From positions 235,332 through 299,331 of the forward strand of contig CAJXPB010000006.1 of NCBI GenBank assembly GCA_913057905.1: 64,000 nt of DNA, given 5' to 3'. The number at the start of each line of letters is the position of its first letter. Position 1 is the stretch's first letter. Source of the stretch: an uncultured Pseudomonadota bacterium (lineage in GTDB: Bacteria; Myxococcota_A; Bradymonadia; Bradymonadales; Bradymonadaceae). The translations under genes were made by a program, and so were the position numbers. The notes under the pieces were generated by a model. It ran no database searches. It saw only the letters and a list, made by a program, of their open reading frames with translations, and had not been told where the DNA came from. Of the stretch, positions 50,441 through 58,684 are shown one piece after another.

Positions 50441-51398
50441 GACCGTGGGAGCGGCCTGCAACCTCCAGCCCGGCGAGCTGTCGTCTGTCTACGACCGCTG
50501 TGAACGCCCCGGCGACCGATTCGCCTTCAAAGACCAAGACTTCAACGAAATCGAGATCGGCTATATCGAGCGAATCAAGGGCGAGCACGACGAATACGAC
50601 CGCGAAGAAAATCCGCCTCAGGTCGACTCACCCGGCCTTCATATCTACCTGCATACCGCCGTCCCCCTGGAACGCTCTGATCTGTGGGACACCGGGCAGT
50701 TCATTCGCTCGTTCGTCGACGATTCCGGCAAAGTCCAGGACCTGGCGTATGCCCGTTTTCGAACCCGATGGTGGATCCTGGAGGATGGCCATCACCTGAT
50801 GGCCGAAGTCTCCGACTACCAGGTCGACCGGGTCAACGAACTTATGTCCGTCGGCATCGTCCAGGGCGACCTGAACCGAAACGGCGAGTACGGCGCCCGC
50901 CAGTCAGATCCCGTGGCGCTTCTGGAGCCGGGCCGGCCAGAGGAGAGCTACCTCATCGCCAGGCTTCGCGGACAGATGCAGGGCGAGTCCATTCCGGGCA
51001 CCCGCATGCCGCTGGCCAACCAGCCGCTTTCCATCCCCGAGATGCTCGCCCTCTTTTGCTTCGTCGAAGGCCTGCCGACCGACCAGACAGCCACGCCCTC
51101 CGGCGAGCGGCCCATCAACTACGAAGCCTGCTCGTACAGTGACGACCCGGAGGCCCTGAACCTGCTCGGCGAAGGCGTGACCTGGACCGGCCGCGTCTCG
51201 AAGATCCTGGAGGCCAACTGCGGCGGTTGCCACGGCGGACAGTCGCCGTCGGCCGACTTCGACGTCCTCTCGGACGAAGCCTACGACAACGTTGTCGCCG
51301 CCTCGACCCAGATGCCCGACATGAATCGCGTTGAACCCGGCGACCCCGAGTTCCACGACATTCGCACCTGGATTGAGAACGGCGCCGTGGAACAGTAA
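50415..51398 (+). CDS. Cytochrome-c-like protein, 5' end probably lost
   Basis: 327 aa from GTG 50415, but this start lies in the broken DUF1501 gene, so the true N-terminus was likely deleted and no signal peptide remains. The C-terminus carries a haem motif CGGCHGGQSP and the phrases ESYLIARLRGQMQGESIPGT, RMPLANQPLSIPEMLALF, typical of planctomycete-type cytochrome/DUF1549-like proteins encoded next to DUF1501 genes. The rest of the sequence is intact. Likely a non-functional or remodelled remnant. Confidence 0.6.
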   Translation: MTTPANFLSTVGAACNLQPGELSSVYDRCERPGDRFAFKDQDFNEIEIGYIERIKGEHDEYDREENPPQVDSPGLHIYLHTAVPLERSDLWDTGQFIRSFVDDSGKVQDLAYARFRTRWWILEDGHHLMAEVSDYQVDRVNELMSVGIVQGDLNRNGEYGARQSDPVALLEPGRPEESYLIARLRGQMQGESIPGTRMPLANQPLSIPEMLALFCFVEGLPTDQTATPSGERPINYEACSYSDDPEALNLLGEGVTWTGRVSKILEANCGGCHGGQSPSADFDVLSDEAYDNVVAASTQMPDMNRVEPGDPEFHDIRTWIENGAVEQ

Positions 51399-51447
51399 CG
51401 CTCCAGAGAAAACCACGGATCTCACCGGATGGTCCCGTGACATGCGA

Positions 51448-52383
51448 TCATTCGACGAAGTCGGACAGCGTCTTCATCACGGTTTCCCACGCCTCGTCGA
51501 AGTAGGCGTAAGTCTCTTCCCACTCCTCGCGTTGGTTCCAGTCATCCTCCGGCCAACCCAGGTGCGACAACGTGACCGCACTCCGCGCATCCCCCAATGC
51601 CTCGAATTCCAGTACAACGTGGGTGTGTCGAACCCGTGTGTAGGGAAGATTCGGCGGCGCGTTCCAGGTAAACGAGAGCATCTTTTCGGGCAGAAAGCTC
51701 AGGATCCGACAGCCATCGCTTCCCCGAGTGCCCGCCGGCGCGTCGGGCAGCATGTACAGCTCGTACGGCCCGCCGACCCTCAGTTCGATGTCGTTGTCTT
51801 CGACCCACCACTCGGCCATCCCCTCGCCGGTCGCCCACAGCCGCCACAGCTCTGAGACCGGCAGGCCGACCACGCAGCGCTTCTCGATGATCCGCTCGGA
51901 GAGGTCGTCTTCGTCCGACACCGCCATCGTCGTTCCGGGCGGCGCCGCCCACGTGCCCGTCAGCTTGCTCCCTTCTGAAGCCCCGGGCACATCGCCCTCG
52001 AAGGCCGACGATTCGGGCGGCTCCCACAACTCGATCTTGTTGCCCTCCGGGTCCAGCACCCACCCGAATTTGCCGTACTCGAATTCCTGGACCTCGCCGG
52101 CCTGCTCAACGCCCTCTTTGACCAGCCGCTCCAGCGTCGCCGCCAGGTCCTCGACGCAGTAGTTGAGCATCCAGTCCGCCTCCGACGGCTCGAAGTACTC
52201 CGTCTCCGCCGGAAACGGATTCCACACCGTGTTCCCGACCTCTCCCGGCCGGTCGTAGTGCCGCCAGTTGAAGACCGTCCCGTACTGGTCGCCGTCGATG
52301 CCCAGATGCTCCGCGTACCACTCGCGCAGCGGCTCCGGATCCTGAGCCTTGAAGAAGACACCACCAATTGCATGCACCGTCAT
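51448..52383 (-). CDS. VOC (glyoxalase-like) domain fused to SRPBCC/AHSA1 domain
   Basis: 311 aa. Residues 1-125 are a vicinal-oxygen-chelate domain (FFKAQDPEPLREWYAEHLGI, YGKFGWVLDPEGNKIELWEPP). Residues ~155-311 are an AHSA1-like START domain (VGLPVSELWRLWATGEGMAEWW, LPEKMLSFTWNAPPN, VTLSHLGWPEDDW). The linker holds SEGSKLTGTWAAPPGTT. Both domains bind small hydrophobic or metal-linked ligands; the combined role is unknown. It is divergent from the next gene. Confidence 0.85.
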   Translation of the reverse strand: MTVHAIGGVFFKAQDPEPLREWYAEHLGIDGDQYGTVFNWRHYDRPGEVGNTVWNPFPAETEYFEPSEADWMLNYCVEDLAATLERLVKEGVEQAGEVQEFEYGKFGWVLDPEGNKIELWEPPESSAFEGDVPGASEGSKLTGTWAAPPGTTMAVSDEDDLSERIIEKRCVVGLPVSELWRLWATGEGMAEWWVEDNDIELRVGGPYELYMLPDAPAGTRGSDGCRILSFLPEKMLSFTWNAPPNLPYTRVRHTHVVLEFEALGDARSAVTLSHLGWPEDDWNQREEWEETYAYFDEAWETVMKTLSDFVE

Positions 52384-52508
52384 GAGTCACTCCCTACGTG
52401 GTTGGATCGTTTTCCCGGCACCGAACTGTACACCCAGGAGAGCGTAGATGCATCCAAATCCCGTGTCCCCTTGCGTGAGTTATCCTTTCAGGATGCGGGA
52501 GGAACGCC

Positions 52509-53429
52509 GTGCTGGAGCGGATCGACCGCCTCTACCGCAGGTTGTTCACAGATGAGAATGTCGAGCGGGTCGACCACCTGACGCTGGTGGCGGCCGTGCT
52601 CGGGTTCGTCATCCACCTGGGGCTTATCGGGATGGCCAAATTCTGGCCGGATGCGCCTCACTACATTGCGCGATTCGACGGCAGCTTCCTCAGCGCCATC
52701 TACACGCCGTTCAGCTTCATTCTCTTCTACGAGGTCTTCGCGCTCATCCTCGCCGTCCCCCGCTCGTTTACCTCGTCGGTGGGCATCCAGCTCCAACTTC
52801 TGGCACTGATCATCATCCGCCGCATCTTCGGCGACATCGGCCATCTGGACCACCTGTCGGACCTGACGCTCGACTCCCAGTGGGTCCGTCTCTTGGGCTT
52901 CGACATGGCCGCGGCCCTGGTGATGTTCTTTGGCGTCATTCTCTTTTCGCGCATCTCCCGCGACGTCCCCGACGCACGCAAGTTCGAAAACCCCGAGACT
53001 TTCATCCAGCTCAAACGCGCCATCACGCTGTTTTTGGCCGCACTGCTGGTCGTCCTCGCCGCCGCCACCCTCTACTGGTACGCGTCGGAATCCCTGCGCG
53101 CCATCGCCGCCGCCGAACCGATCACCATTAACGAGAACATCGTGTTTTATCGCGAGATGTTCACAGTGATGGTCTTCACCGACGTCGCCATTCTGCTGGC
53201 CTCGCTCGCCTACAGCCACCGCTTCGAGCTCGTCTTCCGAAATGCCGGCTTCGTGGTCTCGACCATCCTCGTGCGACTGTCGCTGTCGATCCCCCGCCCC
53301 ATCGACCTCCTCTTCCTGATGGCCGCCCTCGCCTTCGCCATCGCCATCCTCTACGCCTACAAACTCTTCCTCGAATCCGAGGCCCGCGAGGCCGTCGAAG
53401 AGAGCGACGACGAACCGGACATCGTGTGA
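52509..53429 (+). CDS. Multi-pass membrane protein of unknown function
   Basis: 306 aa from GTG 52509 with a clear GGAGG 4 bp upstream. About seven to eight hydrophobic helices are visible, beginning HLTLVAAVLGFVIHLGLIG and ending LLFLMAALAFAIAILYAYKLF, with an acidic C-terminal tail (EEVEESDDEPDIV-like). No signature residues of a known transporter are seen. It converges on the subtilase gene with a 1-bp gap. Confidence 0.65.
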   Translation: MLERIDRLYRRLFTDENVERVDHLTLVAAVLGFVIHLGLIGMAKFWPDAPHYIARFDGSFLSAIYTPFSFILFYEVFALILAVPRSFTSSVGIQLQLLALIIIRRIFGDIGHLDHLSDLTLDSQWVRLLGFDMAAALVMFFGVILFSRISRDVPDARKFENPETFIQLKRAITLFLAALLVVLAAATLYWYASESLRAIAAAEPITINENIVFYREMFTVMVFTDVAILLASLAYSHRFELVFRNAGFVVSTILVRLSLSIPRPIDLLFLMAALAFAIAILYAYKLFLESEAREAVEESDDEPDIV

Positions 53430-53430
53430 C

Positions 53431-55902
53431 CTAGATGAGACCGTACACCTGCACCGTAATTGTCGTCACATCGGTCGCACCCTCGGAATCCGTGACGACT
53501 GCGCGAAGATGGTAGGTCGTCGTATTTGGGCTTCGCCAGTAGAGCCGGTGATTCAGACAGAGGTTGGTGCCGGGATCGGACCCTGCAACAAACCAAGCCG
53601 ACGTCCCCTCCTCGCGCTTCGACCAAGTGACCGAACTCCCTTCGATGCGGCCATCTTCGGGATCCTCGCCGTGCGCACAGAGCGGCACACTCGCGTAGTA
53701 CCGGTTCGTGTTGTTATCGAATGAGTTGGCGAGGTGTGTCGAACCTGCCGTCGGCGAAGTGATAATGGCGGTGGGCCCGACGTTTCCAACCGGGTCCATC
53801 TGCACGGAAATAACTATGTCATCTTCGTCGCGTGCGAACCCGTCGGTGCCCTCGACGGTGATCGTGTGGTTCCCCAGATCGAGGGTACTGGCGGCGAGGA
53901 TCGTGGCATGTCCGGTCGCAAAGGGACGCTCACCGTCGTCCAGATACCAGAGGATGCCGTCTTCCGGCAGGGGTCCCAACTCGTTCATGTCATACGAGGT
54001 CGCCTGCAGGGAGATGATCTGGCTTTCGTAGAATGTCGAGCCGTTGTCTGGCGAGACGAGCTCAACCTCCGGCGGGTCGTTCTTGACGCTGATCGTAACC
54101 GTCTCCGCGACGCTCAGATCTGTGGCGTCGGTGACGGTCACGGTGAGCTCGTGGGTCCCGACGGAGAGGTCGTTGGTGGACGTAAACGCGCCTTCGGCAA
54201 CCGCTCCGTCCCGGTTCGAGGTCCAGACGATCGACTCGATGTCGCCTTCGAGGTCATCGACCTCCGCGGCGAGCGGCACGGCCTGAGCTCCCTTCGAGAA
54301 AGTCGCCCCTTCCTGGGGGTTTGTAATCCGGACGTAAGGCGACGTATTTCCCCCGAGTGCGCCCGCCACGGCACCGCGGGCGTTGACGACTCGATTGACC
54401 CAGACGTTGCTGCTTGTGTGTGCCTCCTTTTCGAGGAAGTCCCACACGGCCTGGGCGCTGAGACTCGGATTCGCGGCCCAGACGAGCGCCGCGACCCCAG
54501 CTACGTACGGAGACGAAAAGCTCGTGCCAAATTTGATCGAGGCGTCGTTTTCCGGCTCCGAGGGATCCGGGCCGAGCCACATCGAATACGGACCCCAGAT
54601 GTCGACGTGTTCTTGCCCAAAATTGGAGTCCCGGTCCTTTTCCTCCGTGTTCCATTGGAGGCCGCCGACACAGATGACTCCGTCGTTTTCGCAGGGAGCA
54701 TGCCAGGTCTTCTCCCAACAGATCCGTCCGAACGGACCACACTTCTCGGCATCGACATCGGCCCCGTCGTTCCCGGCCGAGGCAAAGATAAGCATCCCGT
54801 TGTTGCTCAACATACGCGTCACCACCTGAAACGGGCTCGCGGTCCAGCTCAGGACGGCTGGAACGTTTCCGCTGTAGCTCATGTTTGAAATCTGTGCGCC
54901 ATTGGCTCGCGCCTTGGCCAGCGCCGAGATCGATGTGACGAAGTCATAGCCCGTGTAGATGAGTACTCCGACTCCGATGGGCCCTGCGGAACCGGCCGTC
55001 CCGAAGGAATCGTCGGGCAGGCTCATCGCTGCGTGCGCGACCATCGCGCCATGTCCCGCCGACTGCACTGCAGGTCTGAATGGGTCGAGGAAAGGCGCAT
55101 TTGCGTGGTGGGTTGTTCCCTCGGGCAGGCCCGATCGGTCAGCGGGCAAATACCCCTGGTCCAGGATGGCGATCTTGACGCGATTCTCGAGCCGGCCCGC
55201 CACGGTCAACAGACGCCACGCCTCGGCGGTGCCGATGTCCTGCTCCGACCCAATGTTGTGGGTCGGCCAGTCGTACGCGTTCGGGCTGTAGGCGACCCCT
55301 CCCCAATCCTCGCCCACCGGCGCCTCGGTGGTCGTTCGTTCAAAAAGTCCCGAGGCGCGGCCTACCCAATTGATGGCGACCTCTAGCCCGTCGACCTGCT
55401 CACTTGCAGCGACGGCCAACACTTCGAGCCCCTGCATCGAGGAGACCCGAAGGTCGTTTCGTCGATCCGGATGAATTTCAGCCACCAGGCCTGGGAGCCG
55501 CCCCACGTCCGCATTGGCCGAGTCCACTCGAACCAGCGCATGGCTCGGGAGCCCCGCCAGCTCCGTCCCTGAGAAGTCCGGCTCGTGAATAACCTGGCCC
55601 GACCAGCGATCCAGGAACGCGTCGAGCTTCGCCTGATCATCGGTGACCACCAGCACCTCATTCTCGACGAACTCGGCCTGGACCCCGTCCTCGTCGACGA
55701 GCGCCGCAATTGGCCGCGACGCTCCGTCGGAAAATCCGGGAAGCGACTCAAGCACCGGCTGAATCGACTCATCGACCTCGAAGGTCGACGCCGGAAGATC
55801 CTCGGTCCCCGAGGGACCGTCCTCCGAACATCCGAACACGGAGGCTACCAGAATGGCGAGCCCCCAAATCCAGGGGAAACCACTGAGTCTTGGCGTACGC
55901 AT
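53431..55902 (-). CDS. Subtilisin-family serine protease lipoprotein
   Basis: 823 aa. An N-terminal hydrophobic stretch ends in SVFGC (Cys 25), so it is probably an outer-membrane lipoprotein. Residues ~40-160 look like a propeptide (inhibitor I9-like). The S8 domain has Asp 248 in KIAILDQGYLP, His 284 in SAGHGAMVAHAA, oxyanion Asn 378 in IFASAGNDG and Ser 461 in GTSFSSPYVAGVAAL. Three to four Ig/PKD-like repeats follow (RITNPQEGATFSKGAQAV, VELVSPDNGSTFYESQ, AIITSPTAGSTHLANS). It is a secreted, probably surface, protease. Confidence 0.93.
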   Translation of the reverse strand: MRTPRLSGFPWIWGLAILVASVFGCSEDGPSGTEDLPASTFEVDESIQPVLESLPGFSDGASRPIAALVDEDGVQAEFVENEVLVVTDDQAKLDAFLDRWSGQVIHEPDFSGTELAGLPSHALVRVDSANADVGRLPGLVAEIHPDRRNDLRVSSMQGLEVLAVAASEQVDGLEVAINWVGRASGLFERTTTEAPVGEDWGGVAYSPNAYDWPTHNIGSEQDIGTAEAWRLLTVAGRLENRVKIAILDQGYLPADRSGLPEGTTHHANAPFLDPFRPAVQSAGHGAMVAHAAMSLPDDSFGTAGSAGPIGVGVLIYTGYDFVTSISALAKARANGAQISNMSYSGNVPAVLSWTASPFQVVTRMLSNNGMLIFASAGNDGADVDAEKCGPFGRICWEKTWHAPCENDGVICVGGLQWNTEEKDRDSNFGQEHVDIWGPYSMWLGPDPSEPENDASIKFGTSFSSPYVAGVAALVWAANPSLSAQAVWDFLEKEAHTSSNVWVNRVVNARGAVAGALGGNTSPYVRITNPQEGATFSKGAQAVPLAAEVDDLEGDIESIVWTSNRDGAVAEGAFTSTNDLSVGTHELTVTVTDATDLSVAETVTISVKNDPPEVELVSPDNGSTFYESQIISLQATSYDMNELGPLPEDGILWYLDDGERPFATGHATILAASTLDLGNHTITVEGTDGFARDEDDIVISVQMDPVGNVGPTAIITSPTAGSTHLANSFDNNTNRYYASVPLCAHGEDPEDGRIEGSSVTWSKREEGTSAWFVAGSDPGTNLCLNHRLYWRSPNTTTYHLRAVVTDSEGATDVTTITVQVYGLI

Positions 55903-55991
55903 TTTGTCTTCCTGGGCGCCCCGGCGCCGGCTGAGATATTACAATATTCCCCCTCCCTTCTGGTGAATATACGCACGTTTTGACCCAACGC

Positions 55992-56480
55992 TCAAAATTT
56001 GTACTGAACAGTGGCTTGCCAACATGCGGGGGGGCAATCAGGTCCGTTTAGGTTCTTCCGCTCGAAAGTCGGCTCAAGAGTACTTTCAGTGACCCGTTCG
56101 CCGTCGCGGCGAACGCTGAGCGTGATTGTTCGACTGAAAGAATCATCAACGCTGGTTTCCCCCGCGGTGAAGTCATAGAAGGTCTCCACGGAGGCGACAC
56201 CATTTCCATCGGACGTCTCATTGAGTTCAAGCTGCCCGCTGCACGAGGTGCTGGACGAGGATTCTGGCTCCGGTAATTCAATAGTGCACGAGCCCACACG
56301 TGTGCCCGATTCCTCAAGCACGAAGTCCCATGTGCCAGGTTCCCAGTTACCCTGTTCGGCGAAGTTGATCTGAAACGTATACTGACACGGTTCGGCCGGA
56401 CAGTCCGTAACGCACGAACCCGCCAGCGGTGTTGCCATTAGAAGCACGGCGAGACCAACTACACTGTAGGTGCTGTCCAT
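55992..56480 (-). CDS. Small lipoprotein, paralogue 1 of 3
   Basis: 162 aa from ATG 56480 (MDSTYSVVGLAVLLM), with lipobox PLAGSC. The family pattern, shared with the two genes upstream, is TWDFVLEES, VGSCTIELPE, TSCSG, YDFT, SFSRTITLSVRR, STLEPTFER and a terminal CWQATVQYKF with paired cysteines. No known domain is recognised. It is the most diverged of the three; tandem 12-mers lie 14 bp upstream of its start. Confidence 0.65.
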   Translation of the reverse strand: MDSTYSVVGLAVLLMATPLAGSCVTDCPAEPCQYTFQINFAEQGNWEPGTWDFVLEESGTRVGSCTIELPEPESSSSTSCSGQLELNETSDGNGVASVETFYDFTAGETSVDDSFSRTITLSVRRDGERVTESTLEPTFERKNLNGPDCPPACWQATVQYKF

Positions 56481-56493
56481 GACACTTCCCGAC

Positions 56494-56517
56494 CATGTGG
56501 CTAGAAATGTGGCTACA
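56494..56517. repeat. Pair of tandem 12-bp direct repeats
   Basis: CATGTGGCTAGA (56494-56505) is followed directly by AATGTGGCTACA (56506-56517). The same paired 12-mers occur beside both tRNA-half sites to the right. This copy is next to lipoprotein gene 1 but lacks a tRNA core, and may be the right arm of a third, partly deleted attachment site. Confidence 0.6.
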
Positions 56518-56520
56518 GAG

Positions 56521-56559
56521 AACGACCCCGTCACGCCGTCAGGAATGTCGGGGTCGTTT
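56521..56559 (-). terminator. Hairpin terminator after lipoprotein 2
   Basis: A 10-bp inverted repeat (AACGACCCCG at 56521-56530 with its complement at 56549-56558) lies 19 bp after the stop of the 56578-57069 gene on the minus strand. The following T-rich stretch is short, so it is a weaker terminator. A homologous hairpin follows lipoprotein 3. Confidence 0.6.
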
Positions 56560-56577
56560 GGTGCATTTCGGTGAGGC

Positions 56578-57069
56578 TCAGAAAGCGTACTGAACAGTGG
56601 CTTGCCAACATCCTTCGCCACAGTCAGGTCCATTCGGGTAGTAACGCTCGAAGTTTGGCTCTAGCGTACTCTGTGTGACCTTCTCCCCGCTACGTCGGAT
56701 GGTGAGCGTAACTGTCCGACTGAATGAATCCTCAGGATTGGTTAACCCGACGGTGAAGTCATAGTAAGTATAAACGGAATCGATGCGACTCCCATCGGAC
56801 GACACATCAACTCTCAGCTCCCCGCTACATGAGGTGCCGGACGATGATGTTGACTCCGGCAATTCAATCATGCACGAGCCGACACGCGCATCAGATTCCT
56901 CAAGCACGATGTCCCATGTGCCAGCTTGCCAGCTACTTTGTCGGACAAAGTTGATTGACAATCCGTTCGCACATGCGATGAGCGTACAGCCCTTCCCACC
57001 GCACGAACCCATCAGAGGGAATGCCATTAGAAGCACGGCGAGGCCAACTACACTGTAGGCGCTGTCCAA
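56578..57069 (-). CDS. Small lipoprotein, paralogue 2 of 3
   Basis: 163 aa from TTG 57069 (in line with paralogue 1's ATG; GGAGAA lies 6 bp upstream). Lipobox PLMGSC. Shared motifs are SWQAGTWDIVLEES, VGSCMIELPE, YDFTVGLTNPEDSFSRTVTL, LEPNFERYYPNGPDC and CWQATVQYAF. It differs in the insert CGGKGCTLIACANGLS after the lipobox, which adds cysteines. Function unknown. It is nearly a copy, at an 835-bp offset, of paralogue 3. Confidence 0.7.
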   Translation of the reverse strand: MDSAYSVVGLAVLLMAFPLMGSCGGKGCTLIACANGLSINFVRQSSWQAGTWDIVLEESDARVGSCMIELPESTSSSGTSCSGELRVDVSSDGSRIDSVYTYYDFTVGLTNPEDSFSRTVTLTIRRSGEKVTQSTLEPNFERYYPNGPDCGEGCWQATVQYAF

Positions 57070-57082
57070 AACAGTTCTCCAC

Positions 57083-57351
57083 AATCTGGCTGAAAACGTG
57101 GCTATAAACCGAGGGCGTTCAAAAATGGCCGCCTTGAAATCCTACAGTATGTCAAATGCCGTACAAAGCGATCCCGCCAGGATTCGAACCTGGGACCTAT
57201 GGATTAGGAATGCAGTCAACTCAAATCAAGAGGAGGCAAAATGAGGCACATTTCGTAACGATATCAAGAACTTATAAGACAGACTCGATCTCCAGTCTCA
57301 TCCGTACGTTTGGCCACATTCCTTGAACATGTGGCTAAAAATGTGGCCATT
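57083..57351. other. attP-like site 1: tandem-repeat arms around a tRNA-Arg(CCU) 3' half
   Basis: The core at 57169-57213 is, on the minus strand, the 3' half of a tRNA. It holds the anticodon loop TTCCTAA (anticodon CCT), the T-arm CCAGG-TTCGAAT-CCTGG and the acceptor CGGGATC. The 5' half is absent. To the left, a tandem 12-mer pair lies at 57083-57106 (AATCTGGCTGAA, AACGTGGCTATA). To the right are an inverted copy TTTGGCCACATT (57309-57320) and the tandem pair CATGTGGCTAAA, AATGTGGCCATT (57328-57351). The arm-core-arm layout resembles the attP of a tyrosine recombinase that uses tRNA-Arg. The 12-mers would be arm-type sites; this is inference. Confidence 0.7.
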
Positions 57352-57390
57352 AAAAAAAGACCCCGACACGCCGTCAGGCCTGTCGGAGTC
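57352..57390 (-). terminator. Intrinsic terminator after lipoprotein 3
   Basis: On the minus strand a 10-bp stem (GACTCCGACA with TGTCGGGGTC, one wobble) is followed by a seven-T run. It lies 23 bp after the stop of the 57413-57904 gene and immediately beside the right arm repeats of att site 1. Confidence 0.8.
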
Positions 57391-57412
57391 GTTTGGTGCA
57401 TTTCCGTGAGGT

Positions 57413-57904
57413 TCAAAAAGCGTACTGAACAGTGGCCTGCCAACACGTTACGCCGCAATGAGTCCCGTTTACGTACCTTCGCTCGAAGTTCGGCTCAAAA
57501 GTACTTTCGGTGACCAGTTTCCCATTGCGTCGAACACTGAGTGTGATGGTACGACTGAAAGGATCATCAACGCTGGTTTCCCCCTCGGTGAAGTCATAGA
57601 AGGTCTCCACAGAGGCGACACCCTTCCCATCAGCCGTCTCATCGACGTCAAGTTGCCCGCTACACGAGGTGCCGGACGAGGATTCTGGCTCCTGTAATTC
57701 AATAGTGCACGAGCCCACACCTGTGCCCGATTCCTCAAGCACGATGTCCCATGTCTCAGCTTGCCAGCTGCTCTGTCGGACGAAGTTAATTCTCAATGTG
57801 TACGCACATCCCTGGAGCGTACAGCCCTTTCCTCCGCACGAACCCATCAGAGGAAATGTCATTAGAAGTACGGCGAGCCCAACTACACTGTAGGTGCTGT
57901 CCAA
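57413..57904 (-). CDS. Small lipoprotein, paralogue 3 of 3
   Basis: 163 aa from TTG 57904. Lipobox PLMGSC with the following CGGKGCTLQGCAYTL. It shares TWDIVLEES, GVGSCTIEL, SGTSCSGQL, SVETFYDFTEGETSVDDPF and CWQATVQYAF with paralogues 1 and 2. Its 5' flank is a near-exact copy of that of paralogue 2 over about 145 bp, including the tandem 12-mers and the tRNA half. The unit repeats at 835-836 bp. Confidence 0.7.
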   Translation of the reverse strand: MDSTYSVVGLAVLLMTFPLMGSCGGKGCTLQGCAYTLRINFVRQSSWQAETWDIVLEESGTGVGSCTIELQEPESSSGTSCSGQLDVDETADGKGVASVETFYDFTEGETSVDDPFSRTITLSVRRNGKLVTESTFEPNFERRYVNGTHCGVTCWQATVQYAF

Positions 57905-57917
57905 AACAGTTCTCCAA

Positions 57918-58189
57918 AATCTGGCTGAAAACGTGGCTATAAACCGAAAGGGTTCCAAAAATGGCCGTCTCGAAATCCTACAGTATGTCAAATGCCGTAC
58001 AAAGCGATCCCGCCAGGATTCGAACCTGGGACCTATGGATTAGGAATGCGTCTCGTCGGTGAAGAAACACCTCCAATAACCCCTTAAAAGCACATATATA
58101 TCAGTGCCTTAGCGCCTTTTGCCGAAAGTGCGGTCTCATCCTCCTATGTGGGCAATTTGCCTGCCCATGTGGTCAACGACGTGGGCAAT
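57918..58189. other. attP-like site 2: tandem-repeat arms around a tRNA-Arg(CCU) 3' half
   Basis: Second copy of the same arrangement. The core is at 58005-58049 (identical 45 bp to core 1). The left pair is at 57918-57941. On the right a copy TATGTGGGCAAT (58145-58156) is followed by the tandem pair CATGTGGTCAAC and GACGTGGGCAAT (58166-58189). The right flank is diverged in sequence from site 1, yet the repeats sit at nearly the same distance. From 58190 to 58395 no gene or motif is recognised. Confidence 0.7.
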
Positions 58190-58408
58190 CGCCTCACAGG
58201 TGTTTCCGATGGCCTGTTCGGGTCACGGACCCTCCAAACTTCACCGGTTGTGGCCATCCCGCGATGCCGGTTCCCTTCGGAAGGAGACTCTCATTGCATG
58301 AGGAATTCAACGTCTCCGAGACAGCGGCCCGATCCGGGTCGGGCGTTTGCACGCCGCGGACAGAAGCGCTGCAACGACAGCGGGACGGCCCTAGGTAGGA
58401 GGCCAAAA

Positions 58409-58684
58409 ATGGCGTGTTCCAGCGAAGACGAGAAATATCGGTGCCGCATATGTGGACTAAAACAGAATACGCCGCCGTGGGGAGAGAACTGCGAAACACC
58501 CACCTTCAATATCTGTGCATGTTGCGGCACTGAGTTTGGCTATGAGGACAACAACACGTCAGCTATCAAAAAGAATCGGAATCGCTGGCTAGCCAATGAA
58601 GCGAATTGGTTTGATCCTGACGAACGGCCCGAAGACTGGTCGGTTGAAGAACAGCTTGAGAAGATTCCGGAGAAGTGGAAGTAG
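58409..58684 (+). CDS. Small zinc-ribbon protein, possible immunity protein
   Basis: 91 aa from ATG 58409 with ribosome site TAGGAGG 6 bp upstream; the frame extends upstream without merit. Two CxxC knuckles (CRICG, CACCGTEFGYED) and a C-terminal stretch NRWLANEANWFDPDERPEDW are visible. This resembles the small CPCC-type cysteine-rich proteins often found as orphan immunity genes of polymorphic toxins. That role is inference from type and neighbours. Confidence 0.6.
   Translation: MACSSEDEKYRCRICGLKQNTPPWGENCETPTFNICACCGTEFGYEDNNTSAIKKNRNRWLANEANWFDPDERPEDWSVEEQLEKIPEKWK

Noticed and set aside
57169..57213. A complete tRNA gene.
   Set aside because: Only the 3' half from the anticodon loop onward is present; the D-arm and the 5' acceptor strand are missing.
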